From contig NW_026570239.1 of assembly GCF_019649055.1 (NCBI RefSeq), positions 558,001 through 622,000 of the forward strand: 64,000 bases of DNA, in the 5' to 3' direction. The notes below the pieces were generated by a model. It was not told the origin of the DNA. It worked only from the letters and a program-made list of their open reading frames with translations, and searched no databases. Each line of letters opens with the position of its first letter. Positions within the stretch are counted from its first letter, which is position 1. Below are positions 34,427 through 46,385 of this stretch, one piece after another. Position numbers and translations under genes: made by a program. This DNA is from Paramacrobiotus metropolitanus (lineage: Eukaryota > Tardigrada > Eutardigrada > Parachela > Macrobiotidae).

Positions 34427-37400
34427 TACAAATAAAATTAATTATGGTGTGGAAAATTTAGAATCTCGACTGCATAACTGACGGAAAGAGAAACACACTT
34501 TTTTGGGATTGCTTTATCCCGCTGAATTGTTGTTGCGAATGGACAAAAAAGCATATCAGTCTAACATTCTGAAGTCTGAACCAACACTCTGGGATATTCC
34601 AAAAGTTGACTACGCCCATTTTTGCCTTCAGTGACCGTGTGCTTATTGAACGTCAGACTGGACGACCAATACAATATACCGGCGGCCTCGTATACAGATA
34701 GAGTGAATTACGACACAAATGCACGGTTGCGTGACTCCGCCTTGCATTGTTAATGCAGTGCGTTAATCGACAGCCTCACCATGAATATGCAGTGCCAGTG
34801 CATGATTAGCTCTGCCTGAACACAGTCCATTAATAATAATATCGGCGTCCATTAATAATGAGGGGCGTTCCTTGTTCGGCAAAAGGTGGTGTCATTTGTC
34901 AGGTACTGGCTTTGGAGACAAAAGTGGGAGTTTAAAATCGGTAGAATGCGCCGATTACCAGCATCGCCCTTTGAAACGCCTGCTATTTATAACAGAGATG
35001 CTAGATAAGTCAAAGTTTTAGTAAACGTATATAATAAATAATTACAGGGTTATCGATATTCGCATAATGTCATTGAAGATTATCGACGATAGACGGGCGC
35101 ACCATCAACAGAAAAACAAACACGATCGAGTAAAATTTTCGAGCTTTGATCGGCGAGCATTTAGTCGACGGCAAACAGCAGTAAAAATTACGCGACAGTT
35201 TTATTTCAAATTTTTAGTTATTTTAAGTTTTCAGAATTTCAAAATTTATTATTTGAAAATATCAATTATTTCAAATTATTCATTATTTCAAAATGTATAA
35301 CCCGCACCCCGTTCCGGTCAATACGTCATGAAATCGTAACACGATTCCCTAATGCATATTTAACAGCATATCCCTTCATTGATCATTTTCCCAAATAGCA
35401 CAAACACTACGCCCAGTGCAACAGATTTCCACAGACAAGCCGAAATCTACAGAGCGTAATTAGCCAATCAGGCAGTGTGCCGGCTGTTCGATCCGCTTTC
35501 CGGACGACTGTCACGCCCAATGTCTTACTCAAGCTAACTACAGCTGATCGGAGAGCAAGCAACAGCAGGGGTGATATGATAAATATTCATCACGGCCATA
35601 GAAATTATGCCAGACGAAGAGAGGGCGAGAGAGAGAGAGAGAGGGACAAGTGTATTATTTCCAAGGTAAATACCCAACAGCTATACTGCTACTTTTACTT
35701 TCTGAGAAGTGATGAAATAATGACAGGGGCGGGTCCATTCGTGCTGGGTATGCTCTCTGTCCCATAATCACTGGTCCACACCAAAATGTCATTGGCCAGC
35801 ACTTCGACCGCTTAGCGGCTTCAGTGTTAGCCGGCATTCACTGTCATCCCCGAGAGCCGCTACCTTGACTCGTGATTATAGACAGAGTGCGTTATCAATG
35901 TGGGAATGATAAACATCCCGGGAATGTGTTCACCCTGTTTCAAAGATCATTATCGTATCAGCTTATTTATAACTGCTTGAACTGAAATCCAATATTTTGG
36001 AACTGCGGTTGGAAAGCCGGCATTTATTAAACTTTCCGTTATTGAATAAACTATTATTTCATACAGTTTGTATGTATAAACTGTAGCCGCTAGATGACTT
36101 TCAGATCCGCACGCTGTCTGTTAGCGAAATAACTTGCTGCAAAACGTATTAAAAACTGGAAATGGATGTGCGCCCCGAATGTCCGGGCGCAGAAATATCG
36201 AAAGTTTTGTATTTTTCGGGTAATTAATTGTTTTTACTTAATTTTTTTATTCGATTAACCCTTAAGGTTGCAGGAGAGCAGAAGCAGAGAGAGAACTGCA
36301 GAATTTGAGAATCCCTATCAGCTAAGTTATCGTTTTGTGTATTCCTTTTTTATCGCCTAGTTTATTGAAGAGTTTGTTCAAAACATCACGTGCACGGAAT
36401 CGGTCTGAGAGATTCTGAATTTCAGCAGCTTTACAGCAAGCTAGGAACACTGGTTTACCAGGCTCTTTGACTAACAGTTGTTAGAGGTCATCTAGGACGG
36501 CACGGAAGTCAAACTGTGCATGCACAAAACTGTAGCGAAATCGAATTAGCAAAACTGTGTGTATCAAAACAGCAAAGCTAATTCCGGTCGGTTAACGCAG
36601 AGGAGGTGATTGCAAGGCTGGACGACTTGGTTGACCAGTGTCCAGCCGAGAAAAGCCATTAGGGTGGGGGTAGTACTAATTAATGTTACTGGTAGTAATA
36701 GTCATGATTTAAGTACACTTGGCTGTTTTAAAAGCACTCCGTACACATGTAATTTCTGTTAATTCGTTTTGATGAATCGCCCTTGGTGTATTGATTTTGG
36801 TGTATCGTCTATTTGGTGTACCGGTTTTTTGGTGTATGTGTATGGTGTTTTCAGGTCAGTTTCTTACTCATTGATGATTGATGTTATTCTATTCCGCGTT
36901 TCTCCAGCCAAGTTTACAATTCCATGCTAGATGTCATCCTAGCCATTTATCGGCTACCTGCACTGACTCAAATTAAATTAAAATAAATTAAATTAAACGT
37001 CGATTTGCGCATTTTGATTAATAGCTATCCGTTAAAGAGCTGCGTAAGCGTCTGCAGCAAGACACGGGTGAACCTCACTCTCATGAATACTTGCGTCAGC
37101 AGGCCAGCGCCTTTTGCTGGGAATTCAATGTGGAAATTCGGCTTTTTTTCTTGGTACGATGGAAGGAGTGGATAAATTAAATGAGATTTTGTGATAGTTA
37201 CTGAGTATATGATGTTATAACTTGTCCCACTGCTGCAAAGCGTGTTTTTTTTACCGCGTTTTTACAGAAAGTAGCAGTTGATAGGCAAAAATGACGATCA
37301 TATCCGATGCACAAGTGAGTGACTAGCCTTAATTATAAATATTAAAATACAACTGTGTGTTGTTGAAAAACTACTTTTTGAACGGTTTACGGTTTTTAAT

Positions 37401-37596
37401 GGCAACTAGTATAAAAATGGCAACTTTTATAAACTTTACCAATGGCAACTATTTACCAATGGCATCCATTATAAAAACGGCTGTTTTAGTGAAACTAGAT
37501 ACTGGCCATTTCGCCTTTCTTCCAAAGAAGTATGGCAAACAAGCATGTTTTTTAAATGTTAACATGGAACAGCTGAAGAAATAGCCACCCTCTAGC
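34427..37596. other. Long AT-rich gene-poor stretch
   Basis: No gene supported. It contains a GA dinucleotide run near 35620-35650, a TTAAAT-type simple repeat near 36965-36995 and a patch of ATGGCAACT / ACCAATGGCA repeats at about 37396-37470. A short frame at about 36590-36660 (AEEVIARLDDLVDQ) could be the tail of a lost exon but has no partners. Confidence 0.45.
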
Positions 37597-40500
37597 TCAG
37601 TGGTCCATCGGGACGTCTTGCGGCATGCGAACAACTGGCTCATTCCTTTGTCCTGGCGGCGGCATGATCATATTCAGCGCCCACACCGTCAGTGCGGATA
37701 GTGTCGCTATTTGTAACCAACGCAGCTCCTCTCCGCTCCAGTCTGGCTTTCCACGATAGCGGTTCATCGGACGGGGATCGTTGCTCTGATAGGTCAATAA
37801 AATCTAGAATAACGAAAGCAAGGTGTAAATGTTCCGATGCGTCAACACAGGGTATCAGTTTCGGACGTGCATGCGTTCTTCGAGAGTCATAACCTCTGCG
37901 GTTTTGCAAACTGGATAGATACAGTTACGTAAGATACAGTAAGTAACGAAACAAACTAACACTGTATAAAGCTAAGAATTAATAGAAGCTCAATAAACCA
38001 TTGATGCTTTTGGAATGCAGTGTACCTCGGTAATAGCGGCACAGCGCTGTGACCTTTCATCGGCCTGCGCCTCTAACGCAATCCTACGCTGCAACCCGAA
38101 TACATCCAGCCGAATCCATAGCACCTGTCGCTCCAGCAGCGCGTACACATGCATTTGCATCTCCGGTATCGTGCCATGGATGGCGGTGACGTCCTGCATC
38201 ACAACGCTGTCATAATGTTCGCCACCGATACCACGAAAGCGGCAGTTGCGCCAAGTGATGCGCTCCACGGCGGCTGCCACGTCGACAAACGCCCTGGTCA
38301 GCAGCTGCACTTCCGTATGGAGGCGGTCATACCCCAGTTCCCAGCGACAGCGGCTGGCCACCACCTGCGAAATGAAAAAGGGAGCCGTGTATAAATATTA
38401 AACTGCCTGAACTGCTTTATTAACAGTATAACTGGGCTGTTGGTTTTTGTGCCGAGTGCCGACACTTCAGGTAATGCTGGTTACCTTCACACAGACCGGA
38501 ATAAATTTTAAGAATTTTTAGTTTCATTCGATAATTTGAAAAGAAATGGTGGGACTCTTGTTCCATGCAAAAGGAACTGCATATCTTTAAGTGTTAAGGT
38601 CCGATATCGGAAGAAAACCGGTTCACTTAGCAGAATCTTAGCAGAATACAGAATGCAAAGGAAACTCAAATTTCATACATGCATTTTTCCAAACACAGCA
38701 AAAACAAACTACCGCAACAAAAGACGGCAAGCAAAATATTTTGTTCACCCACCGGAAGCGACCATAAAATTCTGAAATTTATGGGACACAAATATAAACA
38801 TGCAAACGAAGATAAGTACTTTTTTTCACGTCACAGCCTAAGTTGAGTCATACGGAGGCTTCCAATAAACAGCAGCTTATCTTGCAAGACTAAGCTGTCA
38901 ATTTTGGGAGCCCCTTTGCGTACCGCCATCATTTAAATTATAAAACGACAAAAAAATTCATCAAACTGGTTAATCAATACTATTATTAAGAGTAAATTAT
39001 TATGGCATACAGAAATGTTAGGAAAACTTCAAAACAAAAGTAAAAAAGATAAATTATAGAAGAGCACGCGATGCGCTTATGCTGTAGTACGAGAAATAAG
39101 CCACTTATTTGGGTTGCCATTTCAAAAAAACTACTCCGGAGTAGTTTCTTTATTTTGCTTATCATGGGCGGGATATGCTAGTTCTGCATATCTGCGTCAC
39201 GCAGTATGGACCAACTGCCGTAAAAGGGAGGTCGCTGTGACGTGAAGAAAAATGCTTTTCTTGGCTTGCATATTTATATTTGTGTCCCATAATTCTACAA
39301 AATTGCTATGAAGAAGATTGTGTGGATTGGCTTTTTTAATTACTTGTGTATATGCATGATAAGGTTCAAGAGAAAATGATTTACAGAGCTGTATATCAAA
39401 TAATCCCCTGACAAATAACATTCACTATTAAAAGATATTTTTCTGAGCGCACGAGAAAAAGACATTTTCAGTATGGCATACGAAATTGCGCAATCTGGCA
39501 AAAGCCTGCGCGTTGAACGTCTTTCTATACTAAAGAATGTTGCGGTCGATTTTACCTGGAGTTTTCTCTGGCGGTTCCCACGCTGCTCGTCAGCCGCGCT
39601 GATCAGGCGCAGGCAGTCGGTGAGTTCTTGCTGCGAAAAGCGCTGTATGGCGTTGCAAATGATGACCACCTCCGTAGCGGCGGTAAAATACCGGATGATG
39701 CACATGCCCACGGAGCAGGCGGCTGTACCGGCGTTGTCGAATTTGAGCATCAGGCGTTGGTTGGTGTCAGCCTGTGGGATCACCGTGTTCCACAACTGGC
39801 AGACGCGACGGTAGAATGGCCGCTCATTCGTACCGAGACAAGATAGAATCTCTCGCAACAGTTCGGGTGGCAGTGCGGCGGCCATTCGACGGGAACGCTG
39901 AGCCACACGCAGAGAAGCATCACTACCGGGTCTGAATTTGGGCGCTATCCACTGGTCATCACTGTAACTCCAGCCGGTCTGCAGCCGTCGTGCTACATCC
40001 GCTTTGGCCGCTTCATTTATCCGCTTCTGTTTAATTACGTTACGTTATATGCAAGTTGACACAACTACCGGTAGTAACACCTAAAGTATGCATAGCATAT
40101 GTTTGATAATCAGACGCTGATGTATAATGTGATTTGATGTACAATGCATAACTTGATGTATAATTTGAAATATAATGCATTTGCATTATAAACTATGAAG
40201 TACCAAAAAACAGCTTTGTCTTCACCTCCGCATATCTTACGGCCTGCGGGCGTTTTCAGGATAGCTAATTTCGAGCAGGTATTGCTTGGCATTTGTTGTT
40301 CTATTGCGGTCAGTGTTAGGTGCTCCTAAAACTTAGCTACCTCGATTTCTCTGCCGCTACAGGGATGCACGTAAGGTAAGCTCCTTTGAAGTCATCCCCT
40401 TGAGGTGTGATATCAGGAGCAGTTGCTTGAACTACCGAATCCTTGGATGACGTTAACGCAGTTGTTAATTCTTTTGAGTTAACATTTTTTTAGCATCAAA

Positions 40501-41822
40501 GCTACCGTTTGCGATCGAACAGCTTGTCTGTTCTGTTTTATCCTTCAAAAATTAAAGCTTCGGCATTTATGGATCTGATCGATATTTTTCAGGTAAAAAG
40601 ATATTGTTTTAATTCTTATGATGGGTCGATTAATCAGATTTGTTACTGTTAATCGCACATTATAGAAACTGTTGGCACTAGTAGTCACGCTGCTAACGTT
40701 AGATGGAATTTTTTGAAGGGTCAGCCGGTTTGGAATTTATTTTCATTAAATGATTACTCTGGGTATTTTTTTGCCCGCATTTTGGTAAACAGATAATTGA
40801 CCGTAGCTCCTGCTATCATACAGAGTATTGTGTTAGTGGTACTGTTCGCTTTTGCTATATGTATTTCACAAAATTGTAGCCGCTTCTTTAACTCCGCAAC
40901 GTAGACCGCTAACGACTACAATGGAAAGGTCAACTCGTTTGGGACCCGTTTAGTTTTGTTCATTGAATCAGCATCGCGGGTTTTTTAGCTTAGTGATTAA
41001 ATCTTAACTACGAAAAACGTTTACAAACAACAGAAAAAGTTATGTCATGCTACATGTTAGAATCCTTAATTTAAAAAAAATTCTCGTGAATTGACATACC
41101 AGTCCACCTTTTGATAGCGGTGTAGGCTTACGCCGATGCTGGAGGTACAGCAGGCTCTCATTCTGTACACAGATCGGATACGCGGCGTGGGTGTGCCTCA
41201 TCTCTTCCACCCACAGACTCCACAACGCCGGCTCCACCGGCCGCCCTTTTTGATATTCCTTGGGAAGGACGCAGTCCCGCCAGACGTAATCCGCGGGGCC
41301 GATAGCACGCGCTACCCCACCCTGAGACGGCGGACAAGCCAGACGGACCACGAAGGCGCTGACGTATTTAATCACGACGCTCTCACCCAGCTTGATGCCG
41401 ATATAGGCGTATTTATTCCAAAGAACCCGGCGAACCAGGAATACCGCCGGGTACCACGTCCATGGACGATCGACGGCGGTGCGGGCGAGGACTTGAAAGC
41501 GGGCGCGCGAATCTGGGTTGTTGAGTGCATCTTTATACTCCCAGTCCCAGTTATGGGAAGCCGCGAAATGCTGCTGCCGGGAACTGAGACAGTGCAGCGC
41601 ATCGCTCCACTTAACAGACTGCGAGCGTCGGCCGGGCACGCCGAAATCCACGAGCAGCCCGTCGTGGATGGTGTTGATGACCACACCGCGCTCGAACAGT
41701 CGCTGGTCGTTCTGCACATCCACCGCGTTCCACTGGTAGACGTCGGTGCCAGGATAAATCTCGCAGGATTCCGATGGGCTGAAACAATCGAACGATTGGA
41801 CTTCGTTGCTGCAAATAGCCAT
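37597..41822 (-). CDS. U8: intact F-box array gene, four exons
   Basis: Exons 41822-41100, 40026-39556, 38364-38026 and 37803-37597 join in phase 0 to 579 residues. The start ATG at 41822 reads MAICSNEVQSFDCF; a longer frame to 41909 has an upstream ATG without family similarity. Donors are GTATGT, GTAAAA and GTACAC. Residues 1-241 are the exon 1 module, with YQWNAVDVQND, VDFGVPGRRSQ, RTAVDRPWTWYPAVFLV and RPVEPALWSLWVE. Residues about 293-330 are F-box-like (LPPELLREILSCLGTNERPF, then YRRVCQLWN). Exon 3 carries WRNCRFRGIGGEH and exon 4 carries ALTVWALNMIM. Intron 2 (38365-39555) is long and holds an inverted-repeat element of about 530 bp. This is the outermost complete unit of the array on its upstream side, with no further copy to the right. 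Confidence 0.75.
38775..39300. mobile_element. MITE-like element in intron 2 of U8
   Basis: Imperfect terminal inverted repeats of about 60 bp: the left arm starts near TATGGGACACAAATATAAAC (38780) and the right arm ends near ATATTTGTGTCCCATAAT (39294), both including a TTCACGTCACAG block. The centre has a perfect 20-bp palindrome at 39128-39147. No coding capacity; a non-autonomous DNA element is the simplest reading. Confidence 0.6.
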
Positions 41823-42052
41823 ACTGAAAATACTATACGGTTTACAGTGCATACACTGCAACAATTGCGCGACATGCAACGGTTCATTCAGCCTGCTGCT
41901 TCCTTCCAACTTAACAATAAATCAATAGCAAAATCCAACGCGCTAAGTGGCTTTTTATATTTATAAAACGTATGAGTATTCTTCGGCGCTGCGGTCACAT
42001 GAAACTGTTCATGAACCGTGGCACAAAGAAAATGCTCCATAACCTACACATT

Positions 42053-42101
42053 AGTCTGCTGAGTAGGCTACGCCGGCCTGGCGTAGCCTACTCAGCAGAC
42101 T
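42053..42101. repeat. Perfect 22-bp hairpin
   Basis: Two exactly complementary 22-bp arms (42053-42074 and 42080-42101; the first starts AGTCTGCTGAGTAGGC) around a 5-base loop GGCCT. It lies about 230 bp upstream of U8. It may be a foldback core, a small-RNA hairpin or a cruciform. Confidence 0.85.
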
Positions 42102-43358
42102 ACGTCGCCGGCTACGCGTTAGTACAGTCTGTATATTGATTAATGAGCAGGTCCAAGTGTAAAGAAGATAAGGTGATCCATCAAGTTTTTTGACAGTTGA
42201 CAGCTATATTGATTCCTTATGTGCTCAAACGCAACTGCCCAGAGGGCAGTTAATATACATAATAAATCATTCCTCGCGTTCCAATTGCAATACATAGACG
42301 CGGCACCCGGCTGCCTGTGCGCTGCTTGGAGGATGATCAATCAGCTTTGCCGTCGGCCCGTAGTCTACCAGGGTAGCTAAAATCTCTGCCTTCCGGTATA
42401 TGTGCATCTCTGTCTACCCTCTATTCAGCTGGTCTACGGTTTCGCTATGCCCCGTATGCTCTCTGTATACGAGTACTCTACAATAGTAAATTTGCCGGCA
42501 ATCGGCAAGTATTTGAACACGCTGACTTTTAACAAAAGAGAAAACAGATTTTGATTGTTTCTTTAATGTTTAAATTTTAACTATCAAGTAGTGTATCAGC
42601 AGCAGTCAAACGGTAGATGATAAATATGTAATTCAGCTTATGTAATGTATTATAGAAGGTCGTTTCTCGCAAGTTAATGTATTTTGTATGCGCATACACG
42701 AAATATCTGAATTTAATGACTCATGCACTTCTTTCTTTCATTGTAATTTTTTTTTATTTTAACACAATAAAAAGTACCAGTTACCCAACTTACCCTGTAA
42801 TTCATTGTTTGCATGCGTGCATTAGCTAGCTGGCTTCAGAGTAATGTTTTCCGAAAATGCCAAGAAGCGCGCAATCGGCAGTGGTATATCGCGCGAATGC
42901 CAGAGTTGGAGGTATTGCAAGCCATTTCCGTTACATGATGTTGCAGTCTGACAACAACCATTTACTGTTTTTACCGGAAATAAAGTGGAATTGCTTTGAC
43001 AGACAGCAAGTTCTCATAACAGCCGACTGCGGTGTTGCAAAATTCGGTACCTGTTACTGTAATTACCGGAAGTAAAAAATCAGATAGCATTTGTTCTGGC
43101 ACGTGGTGGATTTCCACGTGTTTGTCACTTCGTTACATTTATATGAAAAATTGTACGCTCATGTTATTTGCTGACTGACGAGCTTCAGTCGATGCCAGCT
43201 TATGTGGCGCGTTTAAAAGTGAGATAAATATCAAAATAATTCCAGTAGCGTGTGGTGCGTATAACACAGGCACGGTGGCGGCGTGGGAATTACCTGCAAG
43301 CAAACGCCATAAGCTAAGTTAAAACTCCAGTGAAGGTTGGAAATTCTACGCTGATAAT
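42102..43358. other. Intergenic, no gene seen
   Basis: AT-rich sequence with stop codons in all frames. The short frame at 42857-43075 has no family similarity or splice context. Confidence 0.45.
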
Positions 43359-44880
43359 GCTGTTTCACAAAATGTCCGTCTTTACTTTAACGCCTAAGCT
43401 TGTGATGGCATTTGCCGTGTTCATTGTGAAAGGTATCGCGGATATTCATTGAACAATAATAACTATTTATTATCTAATTACCTCATTTTTAAAAGTGCTT
43501 GATATGCACAGACGCCTTTTGCCTGTTTGCTGGCTTTATAACACGGCGGTGTTATTCTTGTTCTTTTCCATTAAGGTTACCAAACTTGACGACACCGGCA
43601 CTTACCATCCCCTATAATGGATTCCATATCCAGGTTTTCGAGATGCCCACCTCTTCCAATTCCGTGTTTTATTATCTGCCGACGGGAATTCTGCTGCGTA
43701 ACACGGTGCAGACCGGTGCCAACAACGCCACCGGCATTTATTCGCTTTCCGTGCGGGTGCAGTTGTGGGATCTTGATTTCCTCCGGCAAATGCGTACAGC
43801 CTTAGTGGAGCATACTGGGAACGGTAATGTCACCACCCTACCTGTCCCGTTCAAGTGGCTGCACATGAAATATTCTACGGAACATGGACTCGCAAAACAG
43901 CTGACCACGGAATGGCAGCCCATTGCCCACCATCCTCAAACTGTTCTGCTGCGGATGTTCTGCTCCACGATGGCGAATTGCGAGCACATGCAGGAGGCCA
44001 TTAGACTGGGTAAGCTACCAGAGTCAAAATCACAATTTCAAAATTCCAGATATTAAAAGCTAAATCTTACTCCTTTCAAAACAAAACAGGCCTACAAGTG
44101 TTTCAAATGGAAAATTAATTTAAATAAAATCTAACTAAATTCTTTAATTATTTAATAAAATAAAATAAACGGCTGTGCAGTTGCACAATTAACTACTCGG
44201 CCCGACAAAACTGGGGACTACAATTTGACTTTGCGCTCCGAATGTCCGGGCACAGAATTTTCATGTTTTTCCGGCACTTAAATTTTTTACTGGAATACAG
44301 TCGTAATAAACGTAACAGTCGTACCACTGGGTAAATTTTTAACGATTGAAATTCATAGTATTTTTCTCTGGCAAGAATAAAAAAATAAAATAAACGGCTG
44401 CATGTACGTGGAGCCATAAGGAGAGGACTCAAGCAGTTTCCAACATAGATTTATTTCTAATTGAATCTCACTTAAAATACCGCCAAAAACTGATGGAATG
44501 TTTGAATTTGAACTCTTAGGTAGAACGAGCTCAGAACTTGCTGTACAGTTTTCCTTTGCATACGAACTTCCCAAGGCGCGAAAAGCCACGCTGAGCGTCT
44601 GCGTGGCTAATGAAAATCTACTCGGATCAGCCGCCTTTAATATGTTCATGGAGCAGTTCCCTGGCGAACAATACGTTTATCTCCCAAGGTCAAGTTATCA
44701 GGAACTCATTCATGAAGTGCTAATGGACAGCCGTTCTACGATGCCGTTCTTGACATCGAAGAATACATTGACGATCAGCAGATAGTCAATCTGATGATGA
44801 AAATGTTACCCACATTTCGTCACAATATAACATCGACGGAGAAATTTACCGGTGCGATGTGGGCGGTAACGTCCTGACCG
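43359..44880 (+). pseudogene. Frameshifted receptor-ectodomain-like gene fragment
   Basis: An exon at 43576-44009 (NGFHIQVFEMPTSSNSVFYY, VFLRMFCS-like tail ending CEHMQEAIRLG) has a GTAAGC donor that joins in phase 1 to an exon from 44520 (RTSSELAVQFSFAYELPK, then NMFMEQFPGEQYVYLPRSSY). Near 44717 the frame shifts, and the next frame reads GQPFYDAVLDIEEYIDDQQI and ends at a stop near 44875. The FYDAVL block and the layout recall the ANF-receptor (periplasmic-binding type) ligand domain of receptor guanylate cyclases, which is notable because cyclase exons lie 2 kb away on the other strand. A possible signal-peptide exon (43359-43431, MLFHKMSVFTLTPKLVMAF) precedes it but does not join in frame. 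The identity is tentative and the gene looks broken. Confidence 0.35.
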
Positions 44881-45050
44881 GATGCCGATCAGCGACCGGA
44901 TCAAAGAGCAAAGCATCTGCAGAATGTGTTCGGTAACGATGCTCGTATGCGGCAGGCTGTGTTGGATGACAACCAGACCTCTGAAGCGAAGACGTTTGCC
45001 GATTTGCCAACAATTGCAGGTTCACCAGCAGAACTGAAATCAAGAAAACG

Positions 45051-45205
45051 GCAGGGGATAAAAGGTGGCAGTGGCACCTGCCACTGGCAAATGCCACCGG
45101 CAGTGGCACCTGCCACTGGCAAATGCCACCGGCAGTGGCAGCTGCCACTTCACGTTCTGGCAAGCTATAAAACGTGGCAACTTTTAAAAAATTCAGAAAC
45201 AGCTC
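45051..45205. repeat. Hairpin-bearing repeat E, copy 1
   Basis: Begins GCAGGGGATAAAAGGTGGCA and contains alternating GGCAGTGGC, CCTGCCACTGGC and GCCACCGGCAGTGGC blocks that can fold back on themselves, then ATAAAACGTGGCAACTT. The same order occurs at 47045-47165 in the same orientation. It appears to be a short non-autonomous element inserted beside both cyclase-like fragments. Confidence 0.65.
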
Positions 45206-45213
45206 GAAATGAT

Positions 45214-45490
45214 CGTATCCATTCATTTCGGCTATCATAGATCCGGTTACCGCGTTCGATTTTCTTAGGTTTATATTATTTTTAGGTTTTTCTTAGGTAT
45301 TTTAAGTTTTTCCTGATGCTCATTACTTGAGAAAATGACTAGCGTTACAACAGGCTACACGTAAGCAGAAAATCGAACGCAGTAACCCAATCTATGACAG
45401 CCGAAGTGAATGGTAGCCGAAATGATTGGTAGCCGGAATGATTGGTAGCCGAAATGAATGGTGGCCGGAATGATAGGGTGCCGAAATGAT
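45214..45490. repeat. Inverted repeat with adjoining 16-bp tandem repeat
   Basis: Arms of about 48 bp at 45216-45264 and 45365-45416 are reverse complements at roughly 40 of 48 positions; the first includes CGCGTTCGATTTTCT. The second arm runs into five or six imperfect copies of a 16-bp motif GAAATGATTGGTAGCC (about 45403-45490). Confidence 0.6.
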
Positions 45491-46385
45491 TATGCCATTC
45501 AACGGTAACTCCTATAGAGAGAATCTTTATTTTCACAGATCGATTTTATAGAACATATGTTTTCTTATGTTTCTTATTTGTTTTAGCGTATTATTGTGTT
45601 TTTTAATTAAAATAAGTAACAAAAAAAGCACGAAATACAAGAAGAGAACAGAAAACAGAAGAAACCCAAAAAATTAAAACTTTCAAGAAAACGGAATCGA
45701 ATAAGTTATACAAGTCAAGTGATCCAAGTCCAGGTTTTAGTAATCCAAATTCCAAATGCCACTCCGATATTCTGCGGTGGCTTTATTTTTGTCATCCAGA
45801 ATACGCTTTCCACATGTCAAGCAAGATCAAACAGTTTGTCGAGATTGCGTGCTCTTATCTGAATACACGAATGGAACGCTACGGCTTGGATAACTTGAAC
45901 TTGGATTTCCTTGCTGCTGCCTGCGAAATTTACGGACCCTGGCCTTCACTAGAAAAGACCTTAAAATTGATAGCCCAACACGACGTACCTACTACGAATA
46001 ACCCTTTTTGTGAGCGCCGAATACTGGTGCAGTCGTCATAGACAAAGCGATAAATTCTTTTTTCATGAAACCCTGCTGAAGCAGCGGTTACGTTCATGAG
46101 TCTTCCCGAGAACCCTGGTTTTTCTTTTTTTTTACCAATGAATCAAAAAATTGTTTGTTTTGCTGATGCGAAAACACTTCTATGTATCATAAGGTACATT
46201 TTCGTATACCGTATGAGGAACTCGAATCGACTGAGAAGCGAAGCCGCAAATGGGATACGCATCTTCTGCTCTTCGACAATTATTAGTGCAGGTTCGAAGC
46301 CGCAGTACGTTTTGCAACCGAGTCACGAGTGCATAAACCCAGTTACAGTAAAGTACTTTTACAAATATAAGAAGTGCATGCTTAC
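45491..46385. other. Region with unassigned short open frames
   Basis: A plus-strand frame at 45797-46041 (IKQFVEIACSYLNTRMERYG) follows a possible acceptor TCATCCAG and may be an exon of an unknown gene. I found no partner exons and do not annotate it as coding. Confidence 0.3.

Noticed and set aside
37357-37584. 75-codon ORF downstream of U8
   Set aside because: Its sequence is made of short ATGGCAACT-type repeats and has no homologous counterpart or splice sites.
4436-41909. Exon 1 ORFs and F-box ORFs as separate single-exon genes
   Set aside because: Conserved donors at the end of exon 1 and acceptors in matching phase before the F-box exon, in the same order in each unit, favour one spliced gene.
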